Shown here: positions 35,214 to 44,725 of the stretch, in pieces
Layout of the letters: each line of letters starts with the position of its first letter
Numbering within the stretch: the first letter of the stretch is position 1
Origin: JAQBVV01 sp965249205
GTDB lineage: Bacteria; Acidobacteriota; Vicinamibacteria; Vicinamibacterales; UBA2999
Direction: 5' to 3'
Assembly (NCBI GenBank): GCA_965249205.1
Contig: CBDFLL010000003.1
Coordinates: 62,001 to 126,000, forward strand
DNA length: 64,000 nucleotides
Translations under genes and position numbers: made by a program
The notes under the pieces: generated by a model
What the model was told of the DNA's origin: nothing
Databases searched by the model: none
Seen by the model: the letters and a program-made list of their open reading frames with translations, nothing else

Positions 35214-36863
35214 TCAAGGGCGGACTAGCGGGTCGTCTGGAGCAATAGCGTGCATACGCACCATGAGTTCCTTGAGCGGGATCTCCGTGAAAATCCTGAG
35301 GAGCAGCAGGCATGGCGCCCGGCGCAGAGCACTCGCAATTACCTTGCTTCCGGAGTGGGCGAGCACGCCATCGCGCACCGCCATGATCCGGTTGATGTCG
35401 GCGTCCTTGCTTAGGTGAATGGTGTCGTCGAGCACCACAGCAACCTGCCGTACCGCCTCGAAAACAGCCAACAGAAACCCCTGGGCGTCCAGCCGTTGAT
35501 ACAAATCGTCGAGCAAGCTCGCGATGACCGCGTTCTGCTTTGAGATGCCATATTCGAGGTGCTGGTCCCCGGAGGACCACAACGTTTCCGGGTCGTAATC
35601 GATCGGACCCAGATCCTCTTGGTACGCCGCTGCGCGCAGCATTTCGCGAACAAGAGCCAGGACTTCAGACGAGACGGCGGCGTCTTGGGGCTCGGTCGAT
35701 GCCAGCGACGTGTCCCAGCGCTCATATCGGGCCTGAACGTGCGGCCCGTGCCGCTCGGCGTCCCTCGCGGTCGCGGCCCAGGTCTCGACCTGCCGAAGCA
35801 TCCCGGCATAGCGGCTCTCGTTGTGCCCGCGGCGGACGTCCTGCGAGCTGTTTCGGCCGAGGCCATCTCTCAGGTGGGCGACTACCGTGTCAAGCTCGGT
35901 CGCACTGAGCGTTCGGAGCGTTGCGTCGGAGGGTTGCCACACCGTATTGAAATGCAGCTCGGCTTCAAACTGATCACAGAAATCCAGCAGATGCGGCAGA
36001 GACCGCCAGTTCTGACGCATGGGGCAGGCTGCTATCGTCAGCTGACGTCCCCGCTGCTTCGTATACTCCGCAAAGTAGCGAAGATTCCGAACGACCGTTT
36101 CGAACCTCGCACCAACACGGATGCGCTCGTACGAACTGGCGTCGGGGGCGTCGACCGACACAACGATACTTGTGTCCAATCGCTCGAGCACGGCCCGCAC
36201 CCGTTTGTTGAGAATGGTCCCATTCGTGGTTACGCCAACCCTGATCCGCGCGTTGACCTCCGCGATTCGATCCCACATCGCGTAGTAGAGCGGGATAAGG
36301 AACGGTTCGCCGCCCAGGAACTTTGCCTCCACGAGGTGTGGCAGGAACTCGTCCAACTGCTCAACGAACGCGTGGTCGTAAATCTGTGGCAGCGGTGGGA
36401 GCTTCTCCACGTTGCGGCGGATCGACGAGGAGAAGAAGCCGTCGCACATCGTGCACTGCAGGTTGCAGAGGTTGCTGAGTTCGAACTCGATGCACTTGGG
36501 CATCTCGGGCTGGAGTGCGAGGATGGGAATTGGACGACCCATCGCATACTGGTCGTAGGTTTTCGCTTTCAGGCCGACGAAGTCCCTCGCCATCAGTTGC
36601 TGAGCGCATAGTTCGCATCCCTCTGGTAGACGGTCGCGACCCATCTCCGACCGGAGGGCCTGGGCCGTTTTACCGAACCAGATCTCGTGGATGCTGTCGC
36701 GCGGGTAGCAGCCGAGGCTTTGGCGACCGTTGTAGCAGCAGGCGCGCGCGCGCCCATCCTGCCCGAAGTTCAGGTTCGTGAACGGCGCATGGCACAGCAC
36801 GGACCGGTCTTCGACAGAGCGCTCGACCATGTACTCGTCTATCAGGACTGGTTCGAAAGCCAT
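35214..36863 (-). CDS. Radical SAM protein with N-terminal SPASM/twitch-like cysteine region
   Basis: 549 residues. The radical SAM cluster motif is CX3CX2C: C133, C137, C140 (LSNLCNLQCTMCDG). Its barrel follows with KFLGGEPFLIPLY, VGVTTNGTILNKRV and IVVSVDAPDASSYERIR. Before it, residues 20-90 hold C24, C42, C43, C52, C83 and C86 in CHAPFTNLNFGQDGRARACCYNG, a SPASM-type auxiliary [4Fe-4S] region that more often follows the barrel. Such twitch-domain proteins are often linked to surface polysaccharide or peptide modification. Flanked by SGNH hydrolases and a GT-C protein, suggesting envelope glycan or lipid modification. The substrate is unknown. Confidence 0.88.
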   Translation of the reverse strand: MAFEPVLIDEYMVERSVEDRSVLCHAPFTNLNFGQDGRARACCYNGRQSLGCYPRDSIHEIWFGKTAQALRSEMGRDRLPEGCELCAQQLMARDFVGLKAKTYDQYAMGRPIPILALQPEMPKCIEFELSNLCNLQCTMCDGFFSSSIRRNVEKLPPLPQIYDHAFVEQLDEFLPHLVEAKFLGGEPFLIPLYYAMWDRIAEVNARIRVGVTTNGTILNKRVRAVLERLDTSIVVSVDAPDASSYERIRVGARFETVVRNLRYFAEYTKQRGRQLTIAACPMRQNWRSLPHLLDFCDQFEAELHFNTVWQPSDATLRTLSATELDTVVAHLRDGLGRNSSQDVRRGHNESRYAGMLRQVETWAATARDAERHGPHVQARYERWDTSLASTEPQDAAVSSEVLALVREMLRAAAYQEDLGPIDYDPETLWSSGDQHLEYGISKQNAVIASLLDDLYQRLDAQGFLLAVFEAVRQVAVVLDDTIHLSKDADINRIMAVRDGVLAHSGSKVIASALRRAPCLLLLRIFTEIPLKELMVRMHAIAPDDPLVRP

Positions 36864-36892
36864 GGGACGGAGTGAGGCGACGGCACGCTAGA

Positions 36893-37930
36893 TCAATGGC
36901 CTTCGACAAGTTCTGTTTCGATAAATCGCGCAAGAAGCCGCAGGCCTTCTGGATTCGGGTGTATCTCGTCTTCCGAGATCATGTAGCGGAGGCGGTCGCC
37001 GCTTCCGTCTGTCAGGAACTCATCGCTCAGGCGCGGGTAGATAGCGTGCGCCCGCAAGGCGTCGAGCAGAGGTCCGCGGGCCTGGTTGCCGACTTCTGTG
37101 TCCCAGAGAATCACCTCGAACCTGGTTCCCGGAAACCTGCGCAACACCTCATCACGGGCGGCCTTCACGACAGCGCCGTAGAGTTGGAAGTCTTCCGGCG
37201 CAAACGAACCCCAGTAACCGGGGTCGCTGGCAGAAAACCGCTCTCTCAAAGGATCATCTTCAAACGTTCCCCGGCGAACCGCGACGCCGTTTTCCAGCAC
37301 GAAACGGGGAGCGGAAGCCCTCGAAGGGTCTGCTTCGCGTCCGATGACTCGCCGTACATGATCGGTAAGGGTCAGAAACACCGCGACCTGAGGCGGTTCC
37401 TTGGCAACGCGCTCCACGAGCCCGCTCTGCAGAGCCGCGAGCATTTCGTGCGGCCCCCACGCATTGAATGAAACGTTATACGCCGCGAACGAGCCGCCCA
37501 CCGCTTCGCCCACAAGATACGGATACGTCTCGTGATCTTCAACGCCATGCCCAAAGCTATAGGAGCAGCCGAAGAAAATAATGCTTCTTGTCGCGTCGGG
37601 CGCTGGAGGCGTCACCCGAAAGCCATCGGCGTTGGTGGTGATGGTGATGTCGAAAAGCTCTGTGAAGCCTACTTGTCTGGTCCAGCGAGTCGTTCCATTG
37701 GGTCGTGCGGAAGAACCAAGAATGTCGTGAGGCTGCCAGAAGTCGGCGGGTTCAAACTCGTCGCTGACTGGATACACCAGCCGGTCGTATCCCAGGAACA
37801 GCAAGACCGCCAGCGAGGCCGCCGCCACGTTCACCGAGGTCAAGCGGTATCGAGACGATCGCGCCGCCGTGACGACCGACAGGACGAAGATCGGGAGAGC
37901 GGTCCACAACAGTAGTTGATCGGAAAGCAC
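36893..37930 (-). CDS. Membrane-anchored SGNH-like hydrolase
   Basis: About 345 residues from GTG 37930; the longer frame to 38134 would overlap the divergent gene. Two N-terminal hydrophobic segments (LLLWTALPIFVLSVVTAA; VNVAAASLAVLLFLGY) precede an SGNH domain: IIFFGCSYSFGHGVEDHETYP (block I, Ser after Gly-Cys), YNVSFNAWGPHEMLAAL and the block V-like ending EIHPNPEGLRLLARFI. Such enzymes O-acetylate or deacetylate extracytoplasmic glycans and lipids. It ends 29 nt before the radical SAM gene and is probably co-transcribed with it. Confidence 0.85.
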   Translation of the reverse strand: MLSDQLLLWTALPIFVLSVVTAARSSRYRLTSVNVAAASLAVLLFLGYDRLVYPVSDEFEPADFWQPHDILGSSARPNGTTRWTRQVGFTELFDITITTNADGFRVTPPAPDATRSIIFFGCSYSFGHGVEDHETYPYLVGEAVGGSFAAYNVSFNAWGPHEMLAALQSGLVERVAKEPPQVAVFLTLTDHVRRVIGREADPSRASAPRFVLENGVAVRRGTFEDDPLRERFSASDPGYWGSFAPEDFQLYGAVVKAARDEVLRRFPGTRFEVILWDTEVGNQARGPLLDALRAHAIYPRLSDEFLTDGSGDRLRYMISEDEIHPNPEGLRLLARFIETELVEGH

Positions 37931-37988
37931 GTTGGGTACGTATACCTCACGATTGGCTCTGTGTCGAAACTGGTAACATCTAGCGCTT

Positions 37989-39734
37989 ATGCCAAGGTCG
38001 GCAAGGCCCGTGAGGCCCGCAGCGGAGGCGCGCCCCATTCTTGCTACCCTCCCAACGATTCTGACGCTCTTCGGCCTCGGTGCGCTGCTGGTACTGTTCG
38101 CGCTCCGCGCGTTGCACGAACGCGGCTTGGCCATTGATGACGCCTACATTCTCGCGCGCTACGCGTCCCACTTCGGTGACGGGCACGGCTTTCGATGGAA
38201 CATCTCGTCGCCGCCTGTCGAGGGCTTCACCTCGCCCCTGTTCGTCGTCTTGCTCGCAGGATTCTTGCGATTCGGCATCGAGCCGACCACGGCTTCGACG
38301 ATCCTGAGCATGGCTGCCATCGCGGGTGTCGTCACGCTCCTCGTCGCCGCGGCGGATCCGAAGCGTCCAGGTTTTGCCATCGCCGTGTTGCCGGCCGCGC
38401 TCCTGCTGCTCGACCCCGGCATCGGCGTGCATGCCAGCCGTGGGCTTGAAACCTCCGTGTTCTTCTTGGGCGCTGTCGGTCTGGTGGCGGTCAGCGGCAC
38501 GGTCGTGCGCCGGCCCAGTCGTCGCGCCGGATATGCGATGGGCGCCGTCAGTGTGGTGCTCATCCTGGCACGACCTGACGGGGCGCTGATCGTCGCGGTG
38601 TGCTGGCTCGCGGCGGCACTGGCGCTCCGCTGGCGCACCGGCAACGAGACCGTCTTGCTCCCGGGAGCCGTCCTCCTCATCTCGATCGGCGCCGCGTACG
38701 CCGCGTGGAAGCTCTGGTAATTCGGCGAGCTCCTCCCGACCGCCTACTACGTGAAGGCCTCTCTCGCAGGTTGGGGGGGTGTCGGCGACATGGGCGCGTT
38801 CGCTACGGACTACTGGGGGTGGCTCCTCGGGGCCGCGGCAGCTGGCGTGGGCACTGGCGCCATCGCCTTCAGCCGCGCGCCCGATCGCTGGCGTCACGCG
38901 TCCATGGAAACCGTCATCCCGGTGGCGGTCGCGCTGCCTTGGCTCGTCTATTCGGCGAAGCTCGTGCACGAGCAGGGGTTTTCGCACCGGTTCTCGTTCG
39001 TTCTCGTCCCTCTGGCGGCGCTCGGTATCTTGCGCGGGTTGCGATTCGCGCTGGATCTCTTGATGGAGCGACGGTTCGTCCGCTCCGGGGTACTCACCAC
39101 ATTTTCGTGTGTCGCAGTGATTGGATTGGCGCTGGTCGCCATACGACCGGTTTCCGCCACGCTCGACGTGCTGCGGAGCACACCACCAGTGAACCCCAAC
39201 GTCGTGGCCTTCTCGCATCTCGGGCGCGCCATCGCCCGGGCCGGCCTGGGCGAGCAGATCTCGTTCCTCACAGGCGTGGCCGGAGCGGCACCCTATTTCG
39301 CCGGGGCACGGCACGTCGATCCGCTCGGTCTGGCGACGCGGGAGCTCTCGAGGGTCGTTCCGCTCGAGCGTCGAAAGCAAATCATCGTGGATACCGCCTT
39401 CGATGTCATCGAGATTCCTCTCCTTCCGGCGAGTCCGGGTGCAGAGAGCGAGGAAGACGAACCGCTGCGGAGTACGGACTACTGGAGGGAAGTAGAGGAG
39501 ATTGGTCAAAACCCGCTGAAGTTCCAACTCGTTTCCGATATAGAGGAATGGTTCGAGATGACGCACTGGATGATGCGATATCTGCGCGACAACATGACGC
39601 TCGCCGGTGTTGCCCAGCAGCCGCCCGGCATGGTTAGGATGTTCGTCTACGTGTCCCGAAAGAGTCAGCACTACGAGCACCCGGTCGCGACGCTGTCGCG
39701 CGAACTGGACAGTCCGTCAGCCCAGCTACGATGA
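37989..39734 (+). pseudogene. GT-C-like polytopic glycosyltransferase with one in-frame stop
   Basis: 581 codons interrupted only by TAA at 38718-38720 (codon 244); frame and homology continue without a shift. The N terminus shows the GT-C pattern GLAIDDAYILARYASHFGDGHGFRWN..PPVEGFTSPLFVVLL, with the DD motif in the first loop, as in AftB-like arabinofuranosyltransferases. The stop falls in KLW-stop-FGELLPTAYYVKA, where relatives have an aromatic residue (Y), so one base change explains it. About ten membrane segments plus a soluble C-terminal domain. Probably inactivated unless the stop is read through or is an error. Confidence 0.8.
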
Positions 39735-39834
39735 CTCCCGCCAATGCGGCGTGCAGACGGCGGGACGGTTGAGGGGTAACTTGCGGTCAGCCACTCACGG
39801 CGGAGACAGGGGGGGCACACCGCCGCGGCTGGCG

Positions 39835-40098
39835 TCACTGAGTCAGGCCGCCCTTGATGATGAGGTCGCCCATCATGTGCGCGACGATGCGGTTTCCATC
39901 GACGGTGAGGTGGGCGTAGTCGGTGTAGAACGCGACGTCCTGACCGAACGGCATGATCTCTTTGTTCATGTCAGCGAAGAGCAACCCGCGCGATTCCACC
40001 GACGCCTTGATGGCGTCGGACGGCGAGCCCATCGCGCACTGCCGGTGCAGGCTCTCGCAAGTGCCCGACCGCGTTGCCCGACGCGTTTCCCCGCACAT
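39835..40098 (-). pseudogene. SGNH/GDSL hydrolase, C-terminal fragment
   Basis: The final ~55 residues (ASVESRGLLFADMNKEIMPFGQDVAFYTDYAHLTVDGNRIVAHMMGDLI) carry the block V D-x-x-H motif (DYAHLT) ending SGNH lipases. Upstream residues of this frame lack family character, and no block I is near. It may be the missing tail of the fragment at 34747-35199, or the remains of a separate gene. Confidence 0.7.
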
Positions 40099-40170
40099 CG
40101 ATCGGCAAGCAGCAGAAGTGCCGCCTGCGCGAGCCGTACTGGGCCGGCCGCGACCGCGACGTGAGCTGGG

Positions 40171-41888
40171 TCAGGCCTGGGCGGTGTAGTACCAGAGCTG
40201 AATCAATCCGCGGTGGACGGCGGTGTGCAACTTCCATCCAAGAACGGTGACTGCGACACCAAAAAGGTAGCCCATGAGGTCCGTCAGGCTGCTCCCAGAC
40301 GAACCGTCCTGGAGACCGAGACAGATCACTACCGCTATGGCAAGCCATACGACCGAAAGGACCCACCGGGCCCAGCGCGAAACCTGGATCTCAAAAAACA
40401 TGCCTTGTTCGGCAAGCGCCAGCAGCTTCATCACGAGGACAGGAGCGGTGAGCCAAAAACAAAAGTTGAGCCAACTGCCAAAGGGCAGCGGCTGGAGAGC
40501 GATCCAATCATGAACACCAGAGAGCCAACCCAGTTCGCGGGGCCCGCCGAAGTGGAGCAGGCGATTCAGGAAATAGAGACCCAAGACAAAGGTGAACGCT
40601 CGCACGATCGGATAGCCGAGCCAGATCACCGGCAAACGGAGGGCCTGTACCCAACCAATGCTTCCCGGGAACTCGGGCTTGTCCTCGCTCAGGTCCATCA
40701 GGTTGACTATCTGGTCGTAGATGGCGCGATCGGCCCAGTACTCCACATGAGCGGCGCCGGGTACCGGGTAGCGTTCGAATCCGAGGTCGGTCACATCGAA
40801 CATGCGATTCGCGTCGGTGGTCTTCTGGCCGGGGTCCGGCTCCTTCAGTTCCGTCAGTGCGTACGCCACCGGGTCGTTGGTGTCGTAGAAGTTCAGCCAG
40901 GATATCTTCCTGGCGGGAGGCTTCGTAAGCTGGTGCTTACGGAAGCGTGAACTCCAGATGAAGTAGTGCTTGTCGAGAGGGGAACCGAGCGTCACCAGGC
41001 CGCTCACCTTGTTGAGCCAACTCCGATCCGGCCTGCCGTTGTTGTGCTCAATCCGCTTCATCACGTCCCCATGTTTTTCGGAGGCGCGTGCGTGTTCGTC
41101 GTCCGGATAGCCGCCCAAGCCATCCCTGATCATCTGGGCCTGTACCAGCTGTTATAGGCCACCACGGTGCCTTCGCTGTGAGCGACGACGTAGATGTCGC
41201 GTTTCGCAAAGTCCTGAAACCCGGAGAATTCCTGAAAGAGGGGGTCGGCAAGCCGGGCGAGAATATTCTTTCGGGTTTGATCCGCGAAGTCGTTGACGCG
41301 GGCCACCACGCCGAAGAAACGCCCGTTGACTTCCTGCCGGATCTGATCGCTTTCGGCGTACATCTGGACGTCGCCAAGAAATTTCGTAGTGACGGCGTGG
41401 AGGGCTTTCGTCGCGTCTTTCCCAAGCAAGCCCACGAGTTTGCCCAGCAGCAGAAGCAGTCGTTCCAGGTTCTCGATGGCGGCGCGCCAGCCGGCCAGCG
41501 CGGACGTGGACCGTCCGCCATCAGCACTGAGCAGGCGCGTGGCGATGGAGTGCGCCCACGTAACAATCGGAACCGGTAGATTGCCGCCGTTGCTTTCGAT
41601 GTAGCCGTCCGTGACCGGTTGCCAGTAGACCTCCGAGAACCCGATCACGTTCACCGACCTGCCATCGTTGTACGTGACGTAAGCAGGCTGGAATTTCTTG
41701 AGCCCTCCTGGCGCGGCTTTGACCAGTCCATCCACGGACTCGATCAGGTTATGCACAGTCAGCCTGCGTGAGTCGTCCAGGGGCAGCGAGCGGATTAGCT
41801 CATTCATGAATCCGAGGGCGGTTTCATTGGGCTTCTGATCCCCGATGCCGTGTACGACAACGACGTGCTTATAGTTGAATGTCGGCAC
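40171..41888 (-). pseudogene. Alpha/beta hydrolase membrane protein split by a frameshift
   Basis: The 5' part (41130-41888, GTG 41888 preceded by GGAGGAG) has YKHVVVVHGIGDQ (oxyanion region) and YVVAHSEGTVVAY (nucleophile Ser). The 3' part (40171-41133) continues with SGLVTLGSPLDKHYFIW, then three to four membrane helices. The parts overlap by ATGA, but each lacks half of the hydrolase fold, so a single ~570-residue ancestor with one indel near 41130 is more likely than two genes. The frame is open to 42071, and an N-terminal membrane segment (LLANWRGLLFVIVVGFAPV) upstream of GTG 41888 is possible. Lipase-like, substrate unknown. Confidence 0.72.
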
Positions 41889-42203
41889 GGTGACTCCTCC
41901 GAGTGCGGCCAGTATAGTCTGGTGCGAGTCCCATTGAAGATCTGGGTCCACCTCCTTCCAACGGATGTCAGCCCCGCGACGAGATAGCCGAACGGGCGCG
42001 AAACCGACCACGATGACGAAGAGTAGCCCCCGCCAGTTCGCAAGCAACGTTGACCGTGACGCCCTCGTCACACGTCAGTCCATCGATACTCCCGACTCGG
42101 CGTCGAACCAGGCGCCTGACGGGGCGTCCGAGGCGCTTGGCCAGCGCGGTTCGAACTCGGAGAAGCTGTCCCGGAACAGCACCGGGACGTCGTGCATTTC
42201 CAG

Positions 42204-42362
42204 TTGGTTGACGGGTGCTGCCGCACCAGGACGGCGTCTTGTCGATCAGAGCCGAGCGCTTGCAGGGGATCGACGGCAGCGGGTCGGTGGACGCACACAA
42301 CTTTTACCAGTCGTCAGCCGCCGACGACCAGAATCGGTGTCATAACCTCCAGGTGGGTGGCG
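42204..42362 (+). pseudogene. Relic of the dnaE2 3' end plus adjoining repeat B
   Basis: About 150 bp closely matches the end of dnaE2 (32185-32345). It encodes HQDGVLSIRAERLQGIDGSGSVDAHNFY in one frame, then continues past the position of the dnaE2 stop (CAG here) into the same non-coding CGTC(A)(G/A)CCGCCGAC region and the left arm of repeat B (TAACCTCCAGGTGGGT). No other part of dnaE2 is nearby. It marks an old duplication or recombination from a dnaE2-repeat B locus. Confidence 0.85.
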
Positions 42363-42467
42363 ACCCCGTTCTATCGTCGACTCTTGCGCTCCTTGAGAGA
42401 GGGCTTATCATTTGCGCCAGGGAGGGCGAAGCCAACGCTCGTTCGGTGGTTGTTTCGAGGACGAAGC

Positions 42468-43304
42468 ATGGGACTAATTTTGAAGCTACGCGACGCGCTG
42501 GCCGAGCCGCGACTCCGAGACATCGACATCGACGAGCCCGAGCGGATAACCGTTCACCAGGAGATTCTGCGCGAACGGCCCATGGTGCAGGGTGTGTTCA
42601 AGGATTTCTACGACACGCTTCGGCGCCTCGACGAAAAATTGCTGTCCGGTGACGGAACACGCGTCGAGATGGGGTCCGGTACCGGCCTTTTCAAAGAGTA
42701 CTATCCGGACGTCGTGTTGACCGACGTCGTGCCCGCCGACCATCTCGACATGGTGCTCGACGCGCAGAACATGGATCTACCGGACGCGTCGGTGCGCGCG
42801 TTCTACGGAATCCATACGTTTCATCACTTCCCCAACGTTAACCTCCTCTTCAACGAACTGGAGCGCGTGCTTGTGCCGGGTGGCGGCTGTGTGTTGATCG
42901 AGCCGTACTACGGGCCGGGCGCGACTCAGTTTTTCACACGGCTCTTTCGGACGGAAGGGTTCGACAAAACCCAAAGGGACTGGGGACATCTTGACGGAAG
43001 CAAGGACACGGTCATGAGCGGGGCCAACCAGGCGCTGTCGTATATCGTTTTTCGCAGGGACCGTGAGCGGTTTGAGGCGGCGCATCCGACGCTCAAGGTG
43101 GCCTACCAGGAGCGCATGCACAACTACCTCCGCTACATTCTTTCCGGCGGCATCAACTTCCGCCAGCTGGCACCAACCTTCACGGCGCCGTTGATGCGCG
43201 CGGTCGAGTGGGCGCTCTCTCCCTTTGATCATCCGTGGACGCTGCACTATGCGATCGTCATCCGAAAGACGGCCGGCCAGGGTCGCAGGGCGGGTCTTCG
43301 GTAA
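42468..43304 (+). CDS. Class I SAM-dependent methyltransferase
   Basis: 278 residues from ATG 42468, with GAGGA at 42457-42461; the frame is open upstream through the dnaE2 relic, which is not part of the gene. SAM-binding motif I is VEMGSGTGLFKEYYPDVVLTDVVP, followed by DMVLDAQNMDLPDASVRAFYGIHTFHHFPNVNLLFNELERVLVPGGGCVLIEPYYG (motifs II/III). The His-rich FHHF loop and late HPTL..AYQERMHNYLRYILSGGINFRQL region occur in methyltransferases of surface-polysaccharide loci. The acceptor is unknown. No neighbouring gene is clearly linked. Confidence 0.87.
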   Translation: MGLILKLRDALAEPRLRDIDIDEPERITVHQEILRERPMVQGVFKDFYDTLRRLDEKLLSGDGTRVEMGSGTGLFKEYYPDVVLTDVVPADHLDMVLDAQNMDLPDASVRAFYGIHTFHHFPNVNLLFNELERVLVPGGGCVLIEPYYGPGATQFFTRLFRTEGFDKTQRDWGHLDGSKDTVMSGANQALSYIVFRRDRERFEAAHPTLKVAYQERMHNYLRYILSGGINFRQLAPTFTAPLMRAVEWALSPFDHPWTLHYAIVIRKTAGQGRRAGLR

Positions 43305-43619
43305 ACTTGCGACTCCTCATATCGCCTATCGTCCGTCTTGCGTTGCGGTCGTGCTGTGCGGTCAAGCCGATATCCTTTGAACCATTCTCATTGAATCGCG
43401 GCGTGGCCTCGGTCAACGCCGCACTCACACTCAACGGCGTGCTGGCTGACCGGTTGACCCGGTACAATCGCACGCTCGAGCAGCGTCTGCGCCGAGCCGG
43501 GTTCGGCGTCGAGGTTCAGCATCTCCCAGGCCTCTGCAGCACATGGTGTCTCGTGTGTGTCGTAGGAGACACAGGAAGGGCTACCGAACACGGCCGTCCG
43601 CAATAGCGGTCCTGGTCGT
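43305..43619 (+). other. Gap with a short coding-like remnant, unidentified
   Basis: 315 bp after the methyltransferase. One frame from about 43391 reads LNRGVASVNAALTLNGVLADRLTRYNRTLEQRLRRAGFGVEVQHLPGLCSTW, which has the helix-strand look of a PLP-dependent class III aminotransferase C terminus. It has no upstream fold or start codon, and the match is weak. Treated as a possible gene relic only. Confidence 0.3.
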
Positions 43620-43695
43620 CCCGGCAGTGTCTCAGTTCGATAGAGACACTACCGTCGACCCGGCAGTGTCTTAGTTCAATAGACACTACCGTCGA
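43620..43695. repeat. Tandem pair of hairpin repeats
   Basis: Two direct repeats of 39 and 37 bp (43620-43658, 43659-43695), each CCCGGCAGTGTCT(C/T)AGTTC(G/A)ATA followed by the complement of the first arm and ACCGTCGA. Unit 1 forms an 8-bp stem, AGTGTCTC/GAGACACT. They lie about 35 bp upstream of an MBL gene. They could be an operator pair, an attenuator or a small palindromic repeat. Confidence 0.7.
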
Positions 43696-43729
43696 CCCTC
43701 ACCAGGCGACGCACAAGGTAATATTTCGC

Positions 43730-44602
43730 ATGCGCGTTTCGCCGCACGTTCATTCACTCCTGCTGAATTTTGAGATCGAGCTCGTGTCTGGAGCGAGAAT
43801 CGCTCGATTCGTTCCCGCCTACGTGATCGAGGCGAAGCGTCTGACCGTCGTAGATACGGCTGTCAAATCCAGCGCCCCCATCATCTTCGACTACATCGAG
43901 TCCATTGAGCGGAAGCCAGAGGAGATCGAATACGTCATCCACACCCACGGACACTTCGACCACGTCGGAGGCAATGGCATATTTGCCGAGCGCGCGAAAC
44001 CGCGTTTCTGGGCGCACCCGAAGGACAAGGCCATCATCGAGAGCCTGGAGTATCAGGAGCGTGTTCGCCCTGTGGGCAAGATGCGGGAGCAGAATACGTC
44101 CGGCGACGTCGCCGTGACGGACCTCCTGAACGACGGAGACACGCTCGACCTGGGCGGCGACGTTCAGGTGGAAGTGTTCCACACGCCGGGGCATTCGCCG
44201 GGAAGCGTGTCGCTGTTCATCCCAGGGGACGGCACGCTGTTCTGTGGCGATGTCCTTCCTGAGCCTGGCGCGATCCCCATCTATGAAGACGTGGGCCAGA
44301 CGCTGAAGAGCCTGATGACATTGCGGCGTGTCAGCGGGGCGACGGTGCTGCTCTCACAGCTCAGTGACCAGGTCTGGACCGGCGACGACGTACGCACCCA
44401 TATCGACGATGGCGAGGCCTACGTGCGTCGGGTCGACCGGATCATTCGGCAGACGACCGACCCGCTCGGAAAGAGCGCGCTATTCGAGGACGTCTGCCGC
44501 ACGGTGCTTCGGGAGCTGGGGCTGCCGGAGGCGGCCAGCGCGCTGCCCATCTATCAGACGACCGTCATGGCCCATCTCGCGACTGATCCTCTCGGGGAGT
44601 AG
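43730..44602 (+). CDS. Metallo-beta-lactamase-fold hydrolase
   Basis: 290 residues without a signal peptide. Zinc motif H73-G-H75-F-D77-H78 in HTHGHFDHVGG; second-site residues in HTPGHSPGSVSLFIPGDGTLFCGDVLPEPG. A helical C-terminal extension (about 200-290) matches the DUF-type accessory domain of glyoxalase II-like/CAI-1-like MBL proteins. All metal ligands are present, so it is likely active. The substrate is unknown. The tandem hairpins at 43620-43695 lie upstream. Confidence 0.88.
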   Translation: MRVSPHVHSLLLNFEIELVSGARIARFVPAYVIEAKRLTVVDTAVKSSAPIIFDYIESIERKPEEIEYVIHTHGHFDHVGGNGIFAERAKPRFWAHPKDKAIIESLEYQERVRPVGKMREQNTSGDVAVTDLLNDGDTLDLGGDVQVEVFHTPGHSPGSVSLFIPGDGTLFCGDVLPEPGAIPIYEDVGQTLKSLMTLRRVSGATVLLSQLSDQVWTGDDVRTHIDDGEAYVRRVDRIIRQTTDPLGKSALFEDVCRTVLRELGLPEAASALPIYQTTVMAHLATDPLGE

Positions 44603-44725
44603 CGGACACGGCCGCGATGCGCCTTCGGTGAGCGCTGGGTCATCGCGCAGGGCACTGTCGAACAAGGGAAGAGGGGGGGCCTGCTCGCCACCGAACCGCG
44701 GGGGCGCGACAGGCCGCGGGCGGCG

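Noticed and set aside
37980..39680. 566-codon open frame on the minus strand opposite the GT-C gene
   Set aside because: Composition is dominated by Arg, His, Glu and Asp without any fold; it mirrors the third positions of the real plus-strand gene in high-GC DNA.
40171..41888. Two separate translationally coupled genes joined by ATGA
   Set aside because: The catalytic Ser lies in one part and the following hydrolase core in the other; neither half is a complete fold, so a frameshift in one gene is more likely.
42192..42467. N-terminal extension of the methyltransferase
   Set aside because: It runs through the dnaE2 relic in a different frame; a good ribosome binding site and the conserved protein begin at ATG 42468.
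43620..43695. CRISPR-like repeats
   Set aside because: Only two direct units with no spacers and no cas genes nearby; each unit is itself a hairpin.
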